A stretch of 64,000 nt of DNA from Lachnospiraceae bacterium. GTDB lineage: Bacteria; Bacillota; Clostridia; Lachnospirales; Lachnospiraceae. Location: contig JAKSSF010000011.1 of the NCBI GenBank assembly GCA_024403235.1, positions 1-64,000 of the forward strand, given 5' to 3'. The notes beneath the pieces were generated by a model. It ran no database searches, was not told the origin of the DNA, and saw nothing but the letters and a program-made list of their open reading frames with translations. The position numbers and the translations under genes are program-made. Below are positions 45,158 to 52,900 of this stretch, one piece after another. How positions within the stretch are numbered: position 1 is the stretch's first letter; every line of letters begins with the position of its first letter.

Positions 45158-45493
45158 ATGGCAGATCTGAACGAAAAAGAACAAGAAGCGGTAGGTTTAT
45201 TAGAAGTATTTGGACTTGTTTGTGCATTCTTGGCAGCAGATGCAGGCTGTAAAGCAGGCAATGTTACATTAGAGGTTTTCGATAAGAATAAACCAGCAAA
45301 TGCCGACGCATTACCGGTACCACTGCTTGTAATGATTAAATTCAGAGGTAGTGTATCGGATGTGGAAGAAGCCATGAGAGCTGCGGAAGCAGTTGCCGCT
45401 GCGCATACAGGAATCGTACAGAAGCACATTATTCCAAGACCTACAGGTGATACAAACAAAATGCTGAAAATCAGCGCATTGGATAAAAATTAA
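45158..45493 (+). CDS. BMC-H shell protein with insertion
   Basis: 111-residue hexamer-forming shell subunit. Standard BMC start AVGLLEVFGLVCAFLAADAGCKAG and end HIIPRP. Residues about 43-55 (DKNKPANADALPV) are an insertion relative to the PduA type, placed near the strand before the pore, and a short tail follows HIIPRP. This may change pore properties. Ribosome site AAAAGGA. Confidence 0.9.
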   Translation: MADLNEKEQEAVGLLEVFGLVCAFLAADAGCKAGNVTLEVFDKNKPANADALPVPLLVMIKFRGSVSDVEEAMRAAEAVAAAHTGIVQKHIIPRPTGDTNKMLKISALDKN

Positions 45494-45521
45494 ATTTTTA
45501 AAATTTTAGGAGGATTTAAAA

Positions 45522-45800
45522 ATGGCACAAGAAGCTTTAGGAATGGTTGAGACAAGAGGTCTTACAGCAGCAATCGAAGCAGCAGATGCAATGACAAAGG
45601 CTGCAGAAGTAGTTTTAGTTGGAACAGAAAAAATCGGTTCTGGTTTAGTAACAGTTATGGTTCGCGGTGATGTAGGTGCTGTTAAAGCAGCTGTTGAAGC
45701 TGGTACAAGCGCAGCTAGCAAACTTGGCGAATTAGTAGCTACACATGTAATTCCTAGACCACACAACGACGTAGAAAAAATTCTTCCAAAGATTAAATAA
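45522..45800 (+). CDS. BMC-H shell protein, PduA-like, copy A
   Basis: 92-residue canonical hexameric tile: [20 protein letters not shown], pore-region [17 protein letters not shown]-terminal HVIPRPH. Likely among the main shell components and a route for substrate passage. Nearly the same protein is encoded 711 bp downstream, with long runs of identical bases, showing recent duplication or gene conversion. Excellent ribosome site TTAGGAGG. Confidence 0.95.
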   Translation: MAQEALGMVETRGLTAAIEAADAMTKAAEVVLVGTEKIGSGLVTVMVRGDVGAVKAAVEAGTSAASKLGELVATHVIPRPHNDVEKILPKIK

Positions 45801-45833
45801 TTTTTTCGCAGTCGGTTAATGAAGGAGACTGGC

Positions 45834-46190
45834 ATGGGTAACGCATATGGATTCATAGAAATCACAGGTGTTGTAGCGGCAATGGATGCCCTGGACATCA
45901 TGTGCAAAGCGGCAGATGTGAAGCTGGTCACCTGGGAGAGAAAACTGGGTGGAAGACTGGTTACCATAGTGATTGAAGGTGAGGTCGCAGCTGTGAAACA
46001 GTCTATTGAAGCGGCAGCCACTGGCGCAATTAAAAAGCCCGCTTCCATAGGAATCTTACCCAATCCACATGAGGAAATCGTGAAACTGGTTGAGTTATCA
46101 GCAAGTCGTTTTAAGGGAAAAACAGAACCCTCGTCCGACTCTAAAATGTTAGGGCAGGACCCACCGGATTTTGTACCCAAAGATAAGTAA
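45834..46190 (+). CDS. BMC-H shell protein with C-terminal extension
   Basis: 118 residues. BMC domain (AYGFIEITGVVAAMDALDIMCKAA; pore KLGGRLVTIVIEG) followed by a polar tail of about 30 residues (about 90-118, ending PPDFVPKDK) beyond the usual LPNPHEE end. Such tails can decorate the shell or bind cargo. ATG 45834 with AAGGAG 6 bp upstream is preferred over an ATG at 45819 lacking a ribosome site. It separates the two near-identical BMC-H genes. Confidence 0.88.
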   Translation: MGNAYGFIEITGVVAAMDALDIMCKAADVKLVTWERKLGGRLVTIVIEGEVAAVKQSIEAAATGAIKKPASIGILPNPHEEIVKLVELSASRFKGKTEPSSDSKMLGQDPPDFVPKDK

Positions 46191-46232
46191 AAAAAATAAA
46201 AACAAAAATCGTCTAATAAGGAGGACAAAAAA

Positions 46233-46511
46233 ATGGCATTAGAAGCATTAGGAATGGTTGAAACCAGAGGTTTAGTAGCAGCTATCGAAGCAGCAGACTC
46301 TATGTGTAAAGCAGCTAACGTTACTTTAGTAGGAACAGAGAAAATCGGTTCTGGTTTAGTAACAGTTATGGTACGTGGTGATGTAGGAGCTGTTAAATCT
46401 TCTGTAGAAGCTGGTGCAGCTTCAGCAGCTACATTAGGCGAATTAGTAGCTACACACGTAATCCCTAGACCACACAATGATGTAGAAATGATCTTACCTG
46501 CAGTAAAATAA
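46233..46511 (+). CDS. BMC-H shell protein, PduA-like, copy B
   Basis: 92-residue hexamer tile almost identical to copy A at 45522. It differs mainly at CKAANVT in place of [17 protein letters not shown] in place of KAAVEAGTS, and at the last residues. Two near-copies with different surface residues may form mixed hexamers or raise dosage. Strong ribosome site AAGGAGG. Confidence 0.95.
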   Translation: MALEALGMVETRGLVAAIEAADSMCKAANVTLVGTEKIGSGLVTVMVRGDVGAVKSSVEAGAASAATLGELVATHVIPRPHNDVEMILPAVK

Positions 46512-46537
46512 GTCTAACAAAAGGGATGGTGTGAATT

Positions 46538-47191
46538 GTGAGTAATTACGCTAATGTTGAAGAAATTACAAGATTAGTCTTACAAGCAATGGAAAGCACA
46601 AGCACAAAAACAAATGAAGTTCCTGTTAAGGTTCCGGTGGGTGTGTCTGCAAGACATATCCACTTGACCCAGGAAGACGTGGAAAAATTGTTTGGTAAAG
46701 GCTATCAGCTCACCAAGAAAAAAGAGTTGATGGGCGGACAGTTCGCATCTAATGAACAGTGTACTATCGTAGGTTTGAAATTACGTGCAATCGAAAATGT
46801 ACGTATTCTTGGACCTGTTAGAAAAGCATCTCAGGTAGAAATTTCTATGACAGATGCTCGTACACTTGGTGTGAATGCGCCTGTAAGACAATCAGGTGAC
46901 ACAAAAGGTTCTGCACCAATTGCCTTAGTAGGACCAAAAGGTGCTATCTATTTGGAAGAAGGTTGTATTGTAGCAGCAAGACATATTCAGATGTCCCCTG
47001 AAGCTGCAAAGGCAGCTAACTTGAAAGATGGCGATATGGTTTCTGTAAGAATGGGCAATGAAAGAGGTGCTCTTATGGAAGATGTAAAGATTCGTGTAGA
47101 CAAGACCTTTACATTGGAAATGCATATTGATACTGACGAAGCAAATGCTTGTCAGGTAAAACATGGCGAGATCGCTACAATCGTAAAATAG
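46538..47191 (+). CDS. pduL: Phosphate propanoyltransferase
   Basis: Converts propionyl-CoA and phosphate to propionyl-phosphate, recycling CoA inside the compartment. 217 residues with two PduL domains: zinc-binding VGVSARHIHLT, RKASQVEISMTDARTLG and AARHIQMSP, ending AC-VKHGEI. The first 20 residues (NVEEITRLVLQAMES) look like an encapsulation peptide, followed by a polar linker. Start GTG 46538. No propionate kinase gene follows, so that last ATP-yielding step must use a kinase encoded elsewhere. Confidence 0.93.
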   Translation: MSNYANVEEITRLVLQAMESTSTKTNEVPVKVPVGVSARHIHLTQEDVEKLFGKGYQLTKKKELMGGQFASNEQCTIVGLKLRAIENVRILGPVRKASQVEISMTDARTLGVNAPVRQSGDTKGSAPIALVGPKGAIYLEEGCIVAARHIQMSPEAAKAANLKDGDMVSVRMGNERGALMEDVKIRVDKTFTLEMHIDTDEANACQVKHGEIATIVK

Positions 47192-47256
47192 AGTATAAGC
47201 CAGAGTCCCAGACTTTACTGGCAAAACACTGAATAACAGAAAGTTGAGAATGAAAC

Positions 47257-47526
47257 ATGATCGTAGGTAAAGTTGTGGGAAGCTTATTCTCCACCAGAAA
47301 AAGCGAAAAATTAGTTGGAAATAAATTTATGATTGTGGAACCGGTCACATCTATGGATGGGGCCGGTGACCGCCTGATTGCAATCGATATCATCGGTGCC
47401 GGAATCGGAGAATATGTATTAGTGGCACAGGGGTCTGCAGCACGAGTTGGCTGTGATATGGCAGATGCACCTGTAGACGCTGCTATCGTAGGTATCATTG
47501 ATGAAGGACAGGACTGGAGTAAATAA
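47257..47526 (+). CDS. EutN/CcmL-type BMC-P vertex protein
   Basis: 89-residue pentamer-forming protein that caps the shell vertices. Marks: VGSLFSTRKSEKL, IAIDIIGAGIGEYVLVAQGSAAR. The only BMC-P gene here, as expected for a complete shell. Starts at ATG 47257 with a weak ribosome site, consistent with the low copy number needed, and ends 2 bp before the pduS-like gene. Confidence 0.93.
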   Translation: MIVGKVVGSLFSTRKSEKLVGNKFMIVEPVTSMDGAGDRLIAIDIIGAGIGEYVLVAQGSAARVGCDMADAPVDAAIVGIIDEGQDWSK

Positions 47527-47528
47527 AG

Positions 47529-48854
47529 ATGCAAATCGATGAACTGAAAAAGATTGCCAGAGAGTATGGCATTGTAGGAGCCGGTGGAGCCGGATTCCCA
47601 GCCTATGCCAAAATGACCGATAAGGCTGATACGGTAATCTTGAACTGTGTAGAATGTGAACCCTTATTAAAGCTTCACAGACAGTTATTGGCAGCTCATA
47701 CGGATACCATCGTGCAAATGCTGGATGAAGTAAGAGAAGCCTTTGGCGCAAAGGAAGCAGTAGTAGGGATTAAAAGTGAATATGTAACTACTATCGAGGC
47801 TCTGAAAGAAGTTTTACCGGATTTCCCGAAAGTGAGAATCTGTGAGGTAAAAGCTTCTTATCCTATGGGCGACGAAGTAGTTTTGATATATGAAGCCACC
47901 GGAAGAGTCATCAAACCGGGTGGGCTTCCCATAGATGAAAATGTTGTAGTTTACAATGTGGAAACTATGTATAACCTGTATCGAGCAGTACATATGCAGA
48001 TACCGGTTACCAATAAAATCGTTTCCATTGTTGGAGAGATAGATCATCCATTGACAGTACGTGTACCTTTAGGGACCACTGTGAAAGAAGCAGTAGCCCT
48101 GGCAGGGAAACCTACTGTAGAGGACCCCGCTTATGTTATGGGTGGACCTATGATGGGTTGGGTTGGTACAGAACGCACAGTGGTTACAAAAACCACAAAC
48201 GCAATCATTATCTTACCAAAGGATCACAAGGTGGTTATGGGAATGAAACACAATATGGAAGTGGAAAGACGCAGAGCTTCTTCTTCCTGCTGTCAGTGTA
48301 GAACCTGTACGGACCTTTGTTCCAGACATGTATTGGGACATCCTATTGAACCCCATAAGATTATGCGTGCTGTAGCAAACCAGGATACCAGTGATTTGAG
48401 TGTATTTATCAATGCCAATTATTGTAGTGGATGTGGCATTTGTGAAAAATATGCTTGTCCACAGAGCTTATCACCCAAATCCATTATTCAAGAGTTTAAG
48501 GCTGGTCTTCGAAGCGCAGGTATCCGTCCGGAAAAAGTGGATGCTGCACCTGTGTTAGAAGAAAGAGAATTGCGCAAGGTACCGGTACATCGCTTGGCGG
48601 CAAAGTTAGGCTTAGCAAGCTATGATGTGGCAGCACCTTTTGAAGATACAACATCTGTCACCGGATATGTAAAAATTCCAATGAGTATGCATATCGGTGC
48701 TCCTGCAATTCCGCTTGTGAAGCAGGGAGAAAAGGTATTAAAGGGACAAAAAATCGCGGAAGCAGCAGAAGGCTTAAGCGTTTGCATTCACTGTTCTATT
48801 GACGGTGTAGTAGAAAGCGTAACAGAAAAAGAAATTGTAGTAAGAGGATCATAA
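47529..48854 (+). CDS. PduS/RnfC-like iron-sulphur flavoprotein
   Basis: Electron-transfer protein of 441 residues. N-terminal RnfC-like nucleotide/FMN-binding domain (GAGGAGFPAYAKM, ECEPLLK), SLBB-type region, two ferredoxin-like [4Fe-4S] motifs (CCQCRTCTDLCSRH and CSGCGICEKYACP), and a C-terminal RnfC N-domain-like barrel. PduS reduces cobalamin in B12-type compartments. Here no B12 enzyme exists, so it probably moves electrons across or along the shell, perhaps to the glycyl radical activase or to the iron-sulphur site of the adjacent BMC-T protein. That partner choice is inference. Confidence 0.9.
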   Translation: MQIDELKKIAREYGIVGAGGAGFPAYAKMTDKADTVILNCVECEPLLKLHRQLLAAHTDTIVQMLDEVREAFGAKEAVVGIKSEYVTTIEALKEVLPDFPKVRICEVKASYPMGDEVVLIYEATGRVIKPGGLPIDENVVVYNVETMYNLYRAVHMQIPVTNKIVSIVGEIDHPLTVRVPLGTTVKEAVALAGKPTVEDPAYVMGGPMMGWVGTERTVVTKTTNAIIILPKDHKVVMGMKHNMEVERRRASSSCCQCRTCTDLCSRHVLGHPIEPHKIMRAVANQDTSDLSVFINANYCSGCGICEKYACPQSLSPKSIIQEFKAGLRSAGIRPEKVDAAPVLEERELRKVPVHRLAAKLGLASYDVAAPFEDTTSVTGYVKIPMSMHIGAPAIPLVKQGEKVLKGQKIAEAAEGLSVCIHCSIDGVVESVTEKEIVVRGS

Positions 48855-48869
48855 TAAAAGAGGTTAAGT

Positions 48870-49418
48870 ATGGCAAAAGCAATCGGTATGGTAGAGTGCA
48901 CAACAGTATCTACCGGATTTAAAGCAGCAGATGACATGGCAAAGGCTGCAGATGTTGAAATTTTACAGGCTGAAGTAACTTGTCCCGGTAAATTCGTAAT
49001 TTTAATTACAGGGGAATTAAGTGCAGTAAGAGCTTCTGTAGATGTGGCAGCAGGAAGATATGGAGATAAGGTCATTGATACCTTTGTGCTAGGGAATCCT
49101 CATGAATCCATTTTCCCAGCCATTTACGGAACAGCACAGCCTGAAAAATTAGAAGCCTTAGGGGTATTGGAAACCTACGATGTGGCAGCGCTTATTGTAG
49201 CAGCAGATAATGCAGCAAAAACTGCCATTGTGGATTTGTTAGAATTACGTTTGGCAAAGGGTATGTGCGGTAAGAGTTATATGACCTTAACCGGTTCTGT
49301 TTCTGCAGTGCAGGCAGCCATTGATAGAGCAAAGGCTGAGGCTGGAGATAAAGGCATGTTCTTAGACAGCAGCGTAATCGCTCGTCCTTCTGATAAATTG
49401 ACCAAATATATTTTCTAA
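48870..49418 (+). CDS. BMC-T tandem shell protein with Fe-S type pore (PduT-like)
   Basis: 182 residues containing two fused BMC domains (IGMVECTTVSTGFKAADDMAKAA and LGVLETYDVAALIVAADNAAK), forming trimers. The first domain carries TCPGKF, matching the cysteine that in PduT holds a [4Fe-4S] cluster at the trimer pore; the second has MCGKSY. Directly after pduS, as in pdu operons, suggesting an electron path through the shell. Confidence 0.92.
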   Translation: MAKAIGMVECTTVSTGFKAADDMAKAADVEILQAEVTCPGKFVILITGELSAVRASVDVAAGRYGDKVIDTFVLGNPHESIFPAIYGTAQPEKLEALGVLETYDVAALIVAADNAAKTAIVDLLELRLAKGMCGKSYMTLTGSVSAVQAAIDRAKAEAGDKGMFLDSSVIARPSDKLTKYIF

Positions 49419-49430
49419 GGAAGTAAAAGC

Positions 49431-50210
49431 ATGCTGGCAGCAGAAAGACGAAAAATCATTCTGGAAAAGGTTCACGAAGAGAAAAAAGTAATTGTTAGTG
49501 AACTGAGTAAAGAATTTGACGTTTCTGAGGAAACCATTAGACGCGACCTGGATAAAATGGCAGAGGAGGGCCACATCATCAAAAGTTATGGTGGTGCTGT
49601 TATCAATGAAAAAGGCAGTATCGACCTTCCTTTCAATGTTCGTTGGAAAGCCAATCCGGGAGGCAAACAAAAAATTGCAGAGATTATCAATACGGTGATA
49701 GAAGACGGAGATCACATCTTTTTGGATGCCAGTACTACCGCTGTATTTATTGCAAAAAGTATCAAACAAAAGAGTCATTTGACGGTTATTACGAATTCCA
49801 TAGAAAACCTATTGGAAATGGGGGATACCTCCGATTGGAAGATTATTTCTACCGGCGGATCCTTACATCCCGGTTCTATGTCTTTATTGGGAAAAAGAGC
49901 ATCGGATTGTATCGAACAATATAATGCAGACAAAGTATTCCTTTCCTGCAAGGCAATTGATATTGCAAAAGGCGTTATGGAAAGCAATGAAGAAACGGGC
50001 TGCATAAAGCAGAGTATGATAGAATCTGCAGCAAAGGTGTACTTGGCAGTAGATTCTACAAAATTTGATAAAGTATCCTTTTCCACCATATGCAGCTTTA
50101 AGAAAATTGATGTGGTGATAACGGATAAAAAGCCGGACAGTAGGTGGTTAAAGATGTTCGCAGAACAGGAAGTGACCTGCCTGTATCCGGAAGAGGAAGA
50201 AAACGAATAA
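49431..50210 (+). CDS. DeoR-family sugar-responsive regulator
   Basis: 259-residue repressor or activator. N-terminal winged HTH (VSELSKEFDVSEETIRRDL), then the DeoR sugar-phosphate sensor domain (FLDASTTAVFIAKSI, VITNSIENL, GGSLHPGSMSLLG, AVDSTKF). It probably senses a phosphorylated intermediate such as fuculose 1-phosphate and controls the microcompartment and transporter promoters. Embedded between the BMC-T and dehydratase genes, so it is autoregulated if it acts on the operon promoter. ATG 49431 with AAGGA. Confidence 0.92.
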   Translation: MLAAERRKIILEKVHEEKKVIVSELSKEFDVSEETIRRDLDKMAEEGHIIKSYGGAVINEKGSIDLPFNVRWKANPGGKQKIAEIINTVIEDGDHIFLDASTTAVFIAKSIKQKSHLTVITNSIENLLEMGDTSDWKIISTGGSLHPGSMSLLGKRASDCIEQYNADKVFLSCKAIDIAKGVMESNEETGCIKQSMIESAAKVYLAVDSTKFDKVSFSTICSFKKIDVVITDKKPDSRWLKMFAEQEVTCLYPEEEENE

Positions 50211-50249
50211 AAGCATTTCGAAATAATAAATAGAAAGGTGTTAGGGGTT

Positions 50250-52778
50250 ATGTTATACGACAAAACAGTAGTAGCAAAATCAGATCGTATTAAAAAATTA
50301 GTAGATCACCTGTATGCAAAAATGCCTGAAATTGAGGCGGCCAGAGCAGAGTTGATTACAGAATCCTATAAGGAAACAGAAGGACTTCCGGTATATACCA
50401 GAAAAGCATTGGCTTTTAAGCATATGATGGAAAAGCTTCCTATTATCATTCGTCCAGATGAGTTGATTGTAGGTTCTACCACTATCGCACCACGTGGATG
50501 CCAGACCTATCCGGAATTTTCTTATGATTGGATGGAAGCGGAATTTGATACAGTAGAAAAAAGATCCGCAGATCCTTTCTATATTGCAGAGGATACCAAG
50601 AAAAGATTATTAGAAGCCAATAAATACTGGAAGGGAAAAACCACCAGTGAATTGGCAACATCCCTTATGGCACCGGAAACCCTGCGTGGTATGAAGCACA
50701 ATTTCTTTACCCCAGGTAACTATTTTTACAATGGTGTAGGCCATTATACCGTACAGTATGACCAGGTTTTGGCACTTGGTTTAAGAGGTATTCAGGCAAG
50801 GGCAAAAGCAGAACTGGATAGCTGTAATGTAGGGGATGCAAATTATGTAAAGAAAAGCTGCTTCTTAAAAGCAGTGTTGATTTCCTGTGAAGCGGTAATT
50901 ACCTACGCAAATCGTTATGCAGATTTGGCAGAGGAAATGGCTGCAAAAGAAGGAAATAGCGCTAGAAAACAGGAACTTTTGACGATTGCCCAGGTTTGTA
51001 GAAAGGTACCGGAAAATCCGGCCAATACTTTCCAGGAGGCATGTCAGTCTTTCTGGTTTATCCAACAGGTATTGCAGATTGAATCCAGTGGACATTCTAT
51101 TTCTCCCGGACGCTTTGACCAGTATATGTATCCTTATTATGAAAAGGATAGAAATAATGGTACTTTAACCAGAGAATATGCCCAGGAATTGATCGATTGT
51201 ATCTGGGTAAAATTAAATGACTTAAATAAATGCCGTGATGCTGCTTCCGCAGAAGGCTTTGCAGGATACTCTTTGTTCCAGAACCTTATTGTAGGTGGAC
51301 AGACACCGGAAGGCAAAGATGCCACCAATGATCTTTCCTTTATGTGTATTACCGCTTCTGAGCATGTATTCTTACCAATGCCATCCCTTTCCATTCGTGT
51401 ATGGAATGGTTCTTCACAGGATTTGTTATTGCGTGCAGCAGAATTAACCAGAACCGGTATCGGTTTACCGGCTTACTATAATGACGAAGTAATTATCCCT
51501 GCTTTGGTAAGCAGAGGCGTATCTTTAGATGACGCCAGAGGCTACAACATTATCGGTTGTGTGGAACCTCAGGCACCGGGTAAAACCCATGGCTGGCATG
51601 ATGCAGCCTTCTTCAATATGTGTCGTCCTTTGGAAATGGTATTTACCAATGGTTACGATCAGGGAGAAGTAGCAAGTATTCAGACCGGTGATGTGGAAAG
51701 CTTCCAGACCTTTGAAGAGTTCTTTGAAGCTTACAAGAAACAGATGGATTACAACATTTCCTTAATGGTAAATGCAGATAACGCTATTGATGTGGCTCAT
51801 GCAACTCTTGCACCTTTACCTTTCGCATCCTGCCTGGTAGACGATTGTATCAAGCGTGGTATGAGTATGGAAGAAGGTGGAGCAGTTTATAACTTTACCG
51901 GCCCTCAGGGCTTTGGTATTGCCAATGTTGCCGATTCCTTATATACCGTAAAGAAACTTGTTTTCGATGAAAAGAAGGTTACTTTAGGGGAATTAAAACG
52001 CGCTTTGGAAATGAACTTCGGTAAAGGCTTGGATGAAATCACAGCTACAGAAACTGCAGTGAGAGTTGGAAAAGCCTTGGTAGAAGCTGGGGAAGAGATT
52101 ACACCGGATATCATTGCAACCACCATTAAGCAGGTATTGGAATACAAGCTTCCTGCAGCAGAGCAGGCTCGTTATGAAGAGATTTGGGAAATGATCAATG
52201 ATCTTCCGAAATTCGGTAACGATATTGATGATGTAGATATTTTGGCAAAAGAAGCTGCGTATACTTACACCAGACCATTAGAGACCTTTAAAAATCCTCG
52301 TGGTGGTCAGTTCCAGGCTGGTCTGTATCCTGTATCTGCAAATGTGCCTTTGGGTGCTCAGACCGGAGCAACACCGGATGGCCGTTTGGCACATACACCT
52401 GTAGCAGATGGAGTTTCTCCTACCTCAGGAAAAGATGTTTGCGGACCGACAGCAGCATGTAATTCCGTTGCAAAACTGGATCATGCAATTGCAAGTAATG
52501 GTACTTTATTTAATATGAAAATGCATCCTACAGCAATGGCTGGACAAAAGGGATTGGAAAGCTTTGTTACCTTGGTTCGTGGATACTTCGATCAAAAGGG
52601 TATGCATATGCAGTTTAATGTTGTAGATAAAGCAACCCTGTTGGAAGCACAGAAGCATCCGGAAAAATACAGCGGATTGGTAGTTCGTGTAGCAGGCTAT
52701 TCTGCTTTATTTACTACCCTGTCAAAATCCTTACAGGATGATATCATCCGCAGAACAGAACAGGCTGCAAATAGATAA
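50250..52778 (+). CDS. B12-independent glycyl radical propanediol dehydratase
   Basis: Dehydrates 1,2-propanediol to propionaldehyde; signature enzyme of the compartment. 842 residues. Catalytic Cys437 and Glu439 in GCVEPQ; glycyl radical Gly816 in RVAGYSA; substrate-site segments GHSISPGRFDQYMYP and YNGVGH. Compared with glycerol dehydratase as I remember it, about 55 residues are inserted at roughly 591-648, containing an amphipathic run (DIIATTIKQVLEYKL) resembling encapsulation peptides. No N-terminal packaging helix is visible. ATG 50250 is preferred; GTG 50238 adds four residues. The activase follows after a hairpin-rich gap. Confidence 0.93.
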   Translation: MLYDKTVVAKSDRIKKLVDHLYAKMPEIEAARAELITESYKETEGLPVYTRKALAFKHMMEKLPIIIRPDELIVGSTTIAPRGCQTYPEFSYDWMEAEFDTVEKRSADPFYIAEDTKKRLLEANKYWKGKTTSELATSLMAPETLRGMKHNFFTPGNYFYNGVGHYTVQYDQVLALGLRGIQARAKAELDSCNVGDANYVKKSCFLKAVLISCEAVITYANRYADLAEEMAAKEGNSARKQELLTIAQVCRKVPENPANTFQEACQSFWFIQQVLQIESSGHSISPGRFDQYMYPYYEKDRNNGTLTREYAQELIDCIWVKLNDLNKCRDAASAEGFAGYSLFQNLIVGGQTPEGKDATNDLSFMCITASEHVFLPMPSLSIRVWNGSSQDLLLRAAELTRTGIGLPAYYNDEVIIPALVSRGVSLDDARGYNIIGCVEPQAPGKTHGWHDAAFFNMCRPLEMVFTNGYDQGEVASIQTGDVESFQTFEEFFEAYKKQMDYNISLMVNADNAIDVAHATLAPLPFASCLVDDCIKRGMSMEEGGAVYNFTGPQGFGIANVADSLYTVKKLVFDEKKVTLGELKRALEMNFGKGLDEITATETAVRVGKALVEAGEEITPDIIATTIKQVLEYKLPAAEQARYEEIWEMINDLPKFGNDIDDVDILAKEAAYTYTRPLETFKNPRGGQFQAGLYPVSANVPLGAQTGATPDGRLAHTPVADGVSPTSGKDVCGPTAACNSVAKLDHAIASNGTLFNMKMHPTAMAGQKGLESFVTLVRGYFDQKGMHMQFNVVDKATLLEAQKHPEKYSGLVVRVAGYSALFTTLSKSLQDDIIRRTEQAANR

Positions 52779-52782
52779 TATG

Positions 52783-52883
52783 TCATAAGTTTTTTGGCAA
52801 AAAACTTATGATGTAGCGTCGCTGCTTTGCCGCAGGCAAACTATACATGCAGCGATGTTCCCCAAACAATGTCATAAGTTTTT
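52783..52883 (+). repeat. TCATAAG stem-loop copy 2, further hairpins and half-copy 3
   Basis: In the 122-bp gap after the dehydratase gene: TCATAAGTTTTTTG (52783-52796) pairs with its complement ending ACTTATGA at 52811; then TTTGCC-GCA-GGCAAA; TCGCTGC with GCAGCGA farther out; then a half copy, GTCATAAGTTTTTCG, from 52871. Copy 1 lies at 45111. This arrangement probably lowers or stabilises activase mRNA relative to the dehydratase. Confidence 0.65.
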
Positions 52884-52900
52884 CGAAGATGGAGAAAACG

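Noticed and set aside
45506-46477. Long minus-strand open frame (323 codons) across three shell genes
   Set aside because: It is the antisense of BMC-H genes with repeated Ala-rich codons; its repeats mirror the duplicated shell genes. No ribosome site or family resemblance.
45111-52883. CRISPR interpretation of the TCATAAG repeats
   Set aside because: Only two full copies and one half copy, 7.6 kb apart, no regular spacers and no cas genes.
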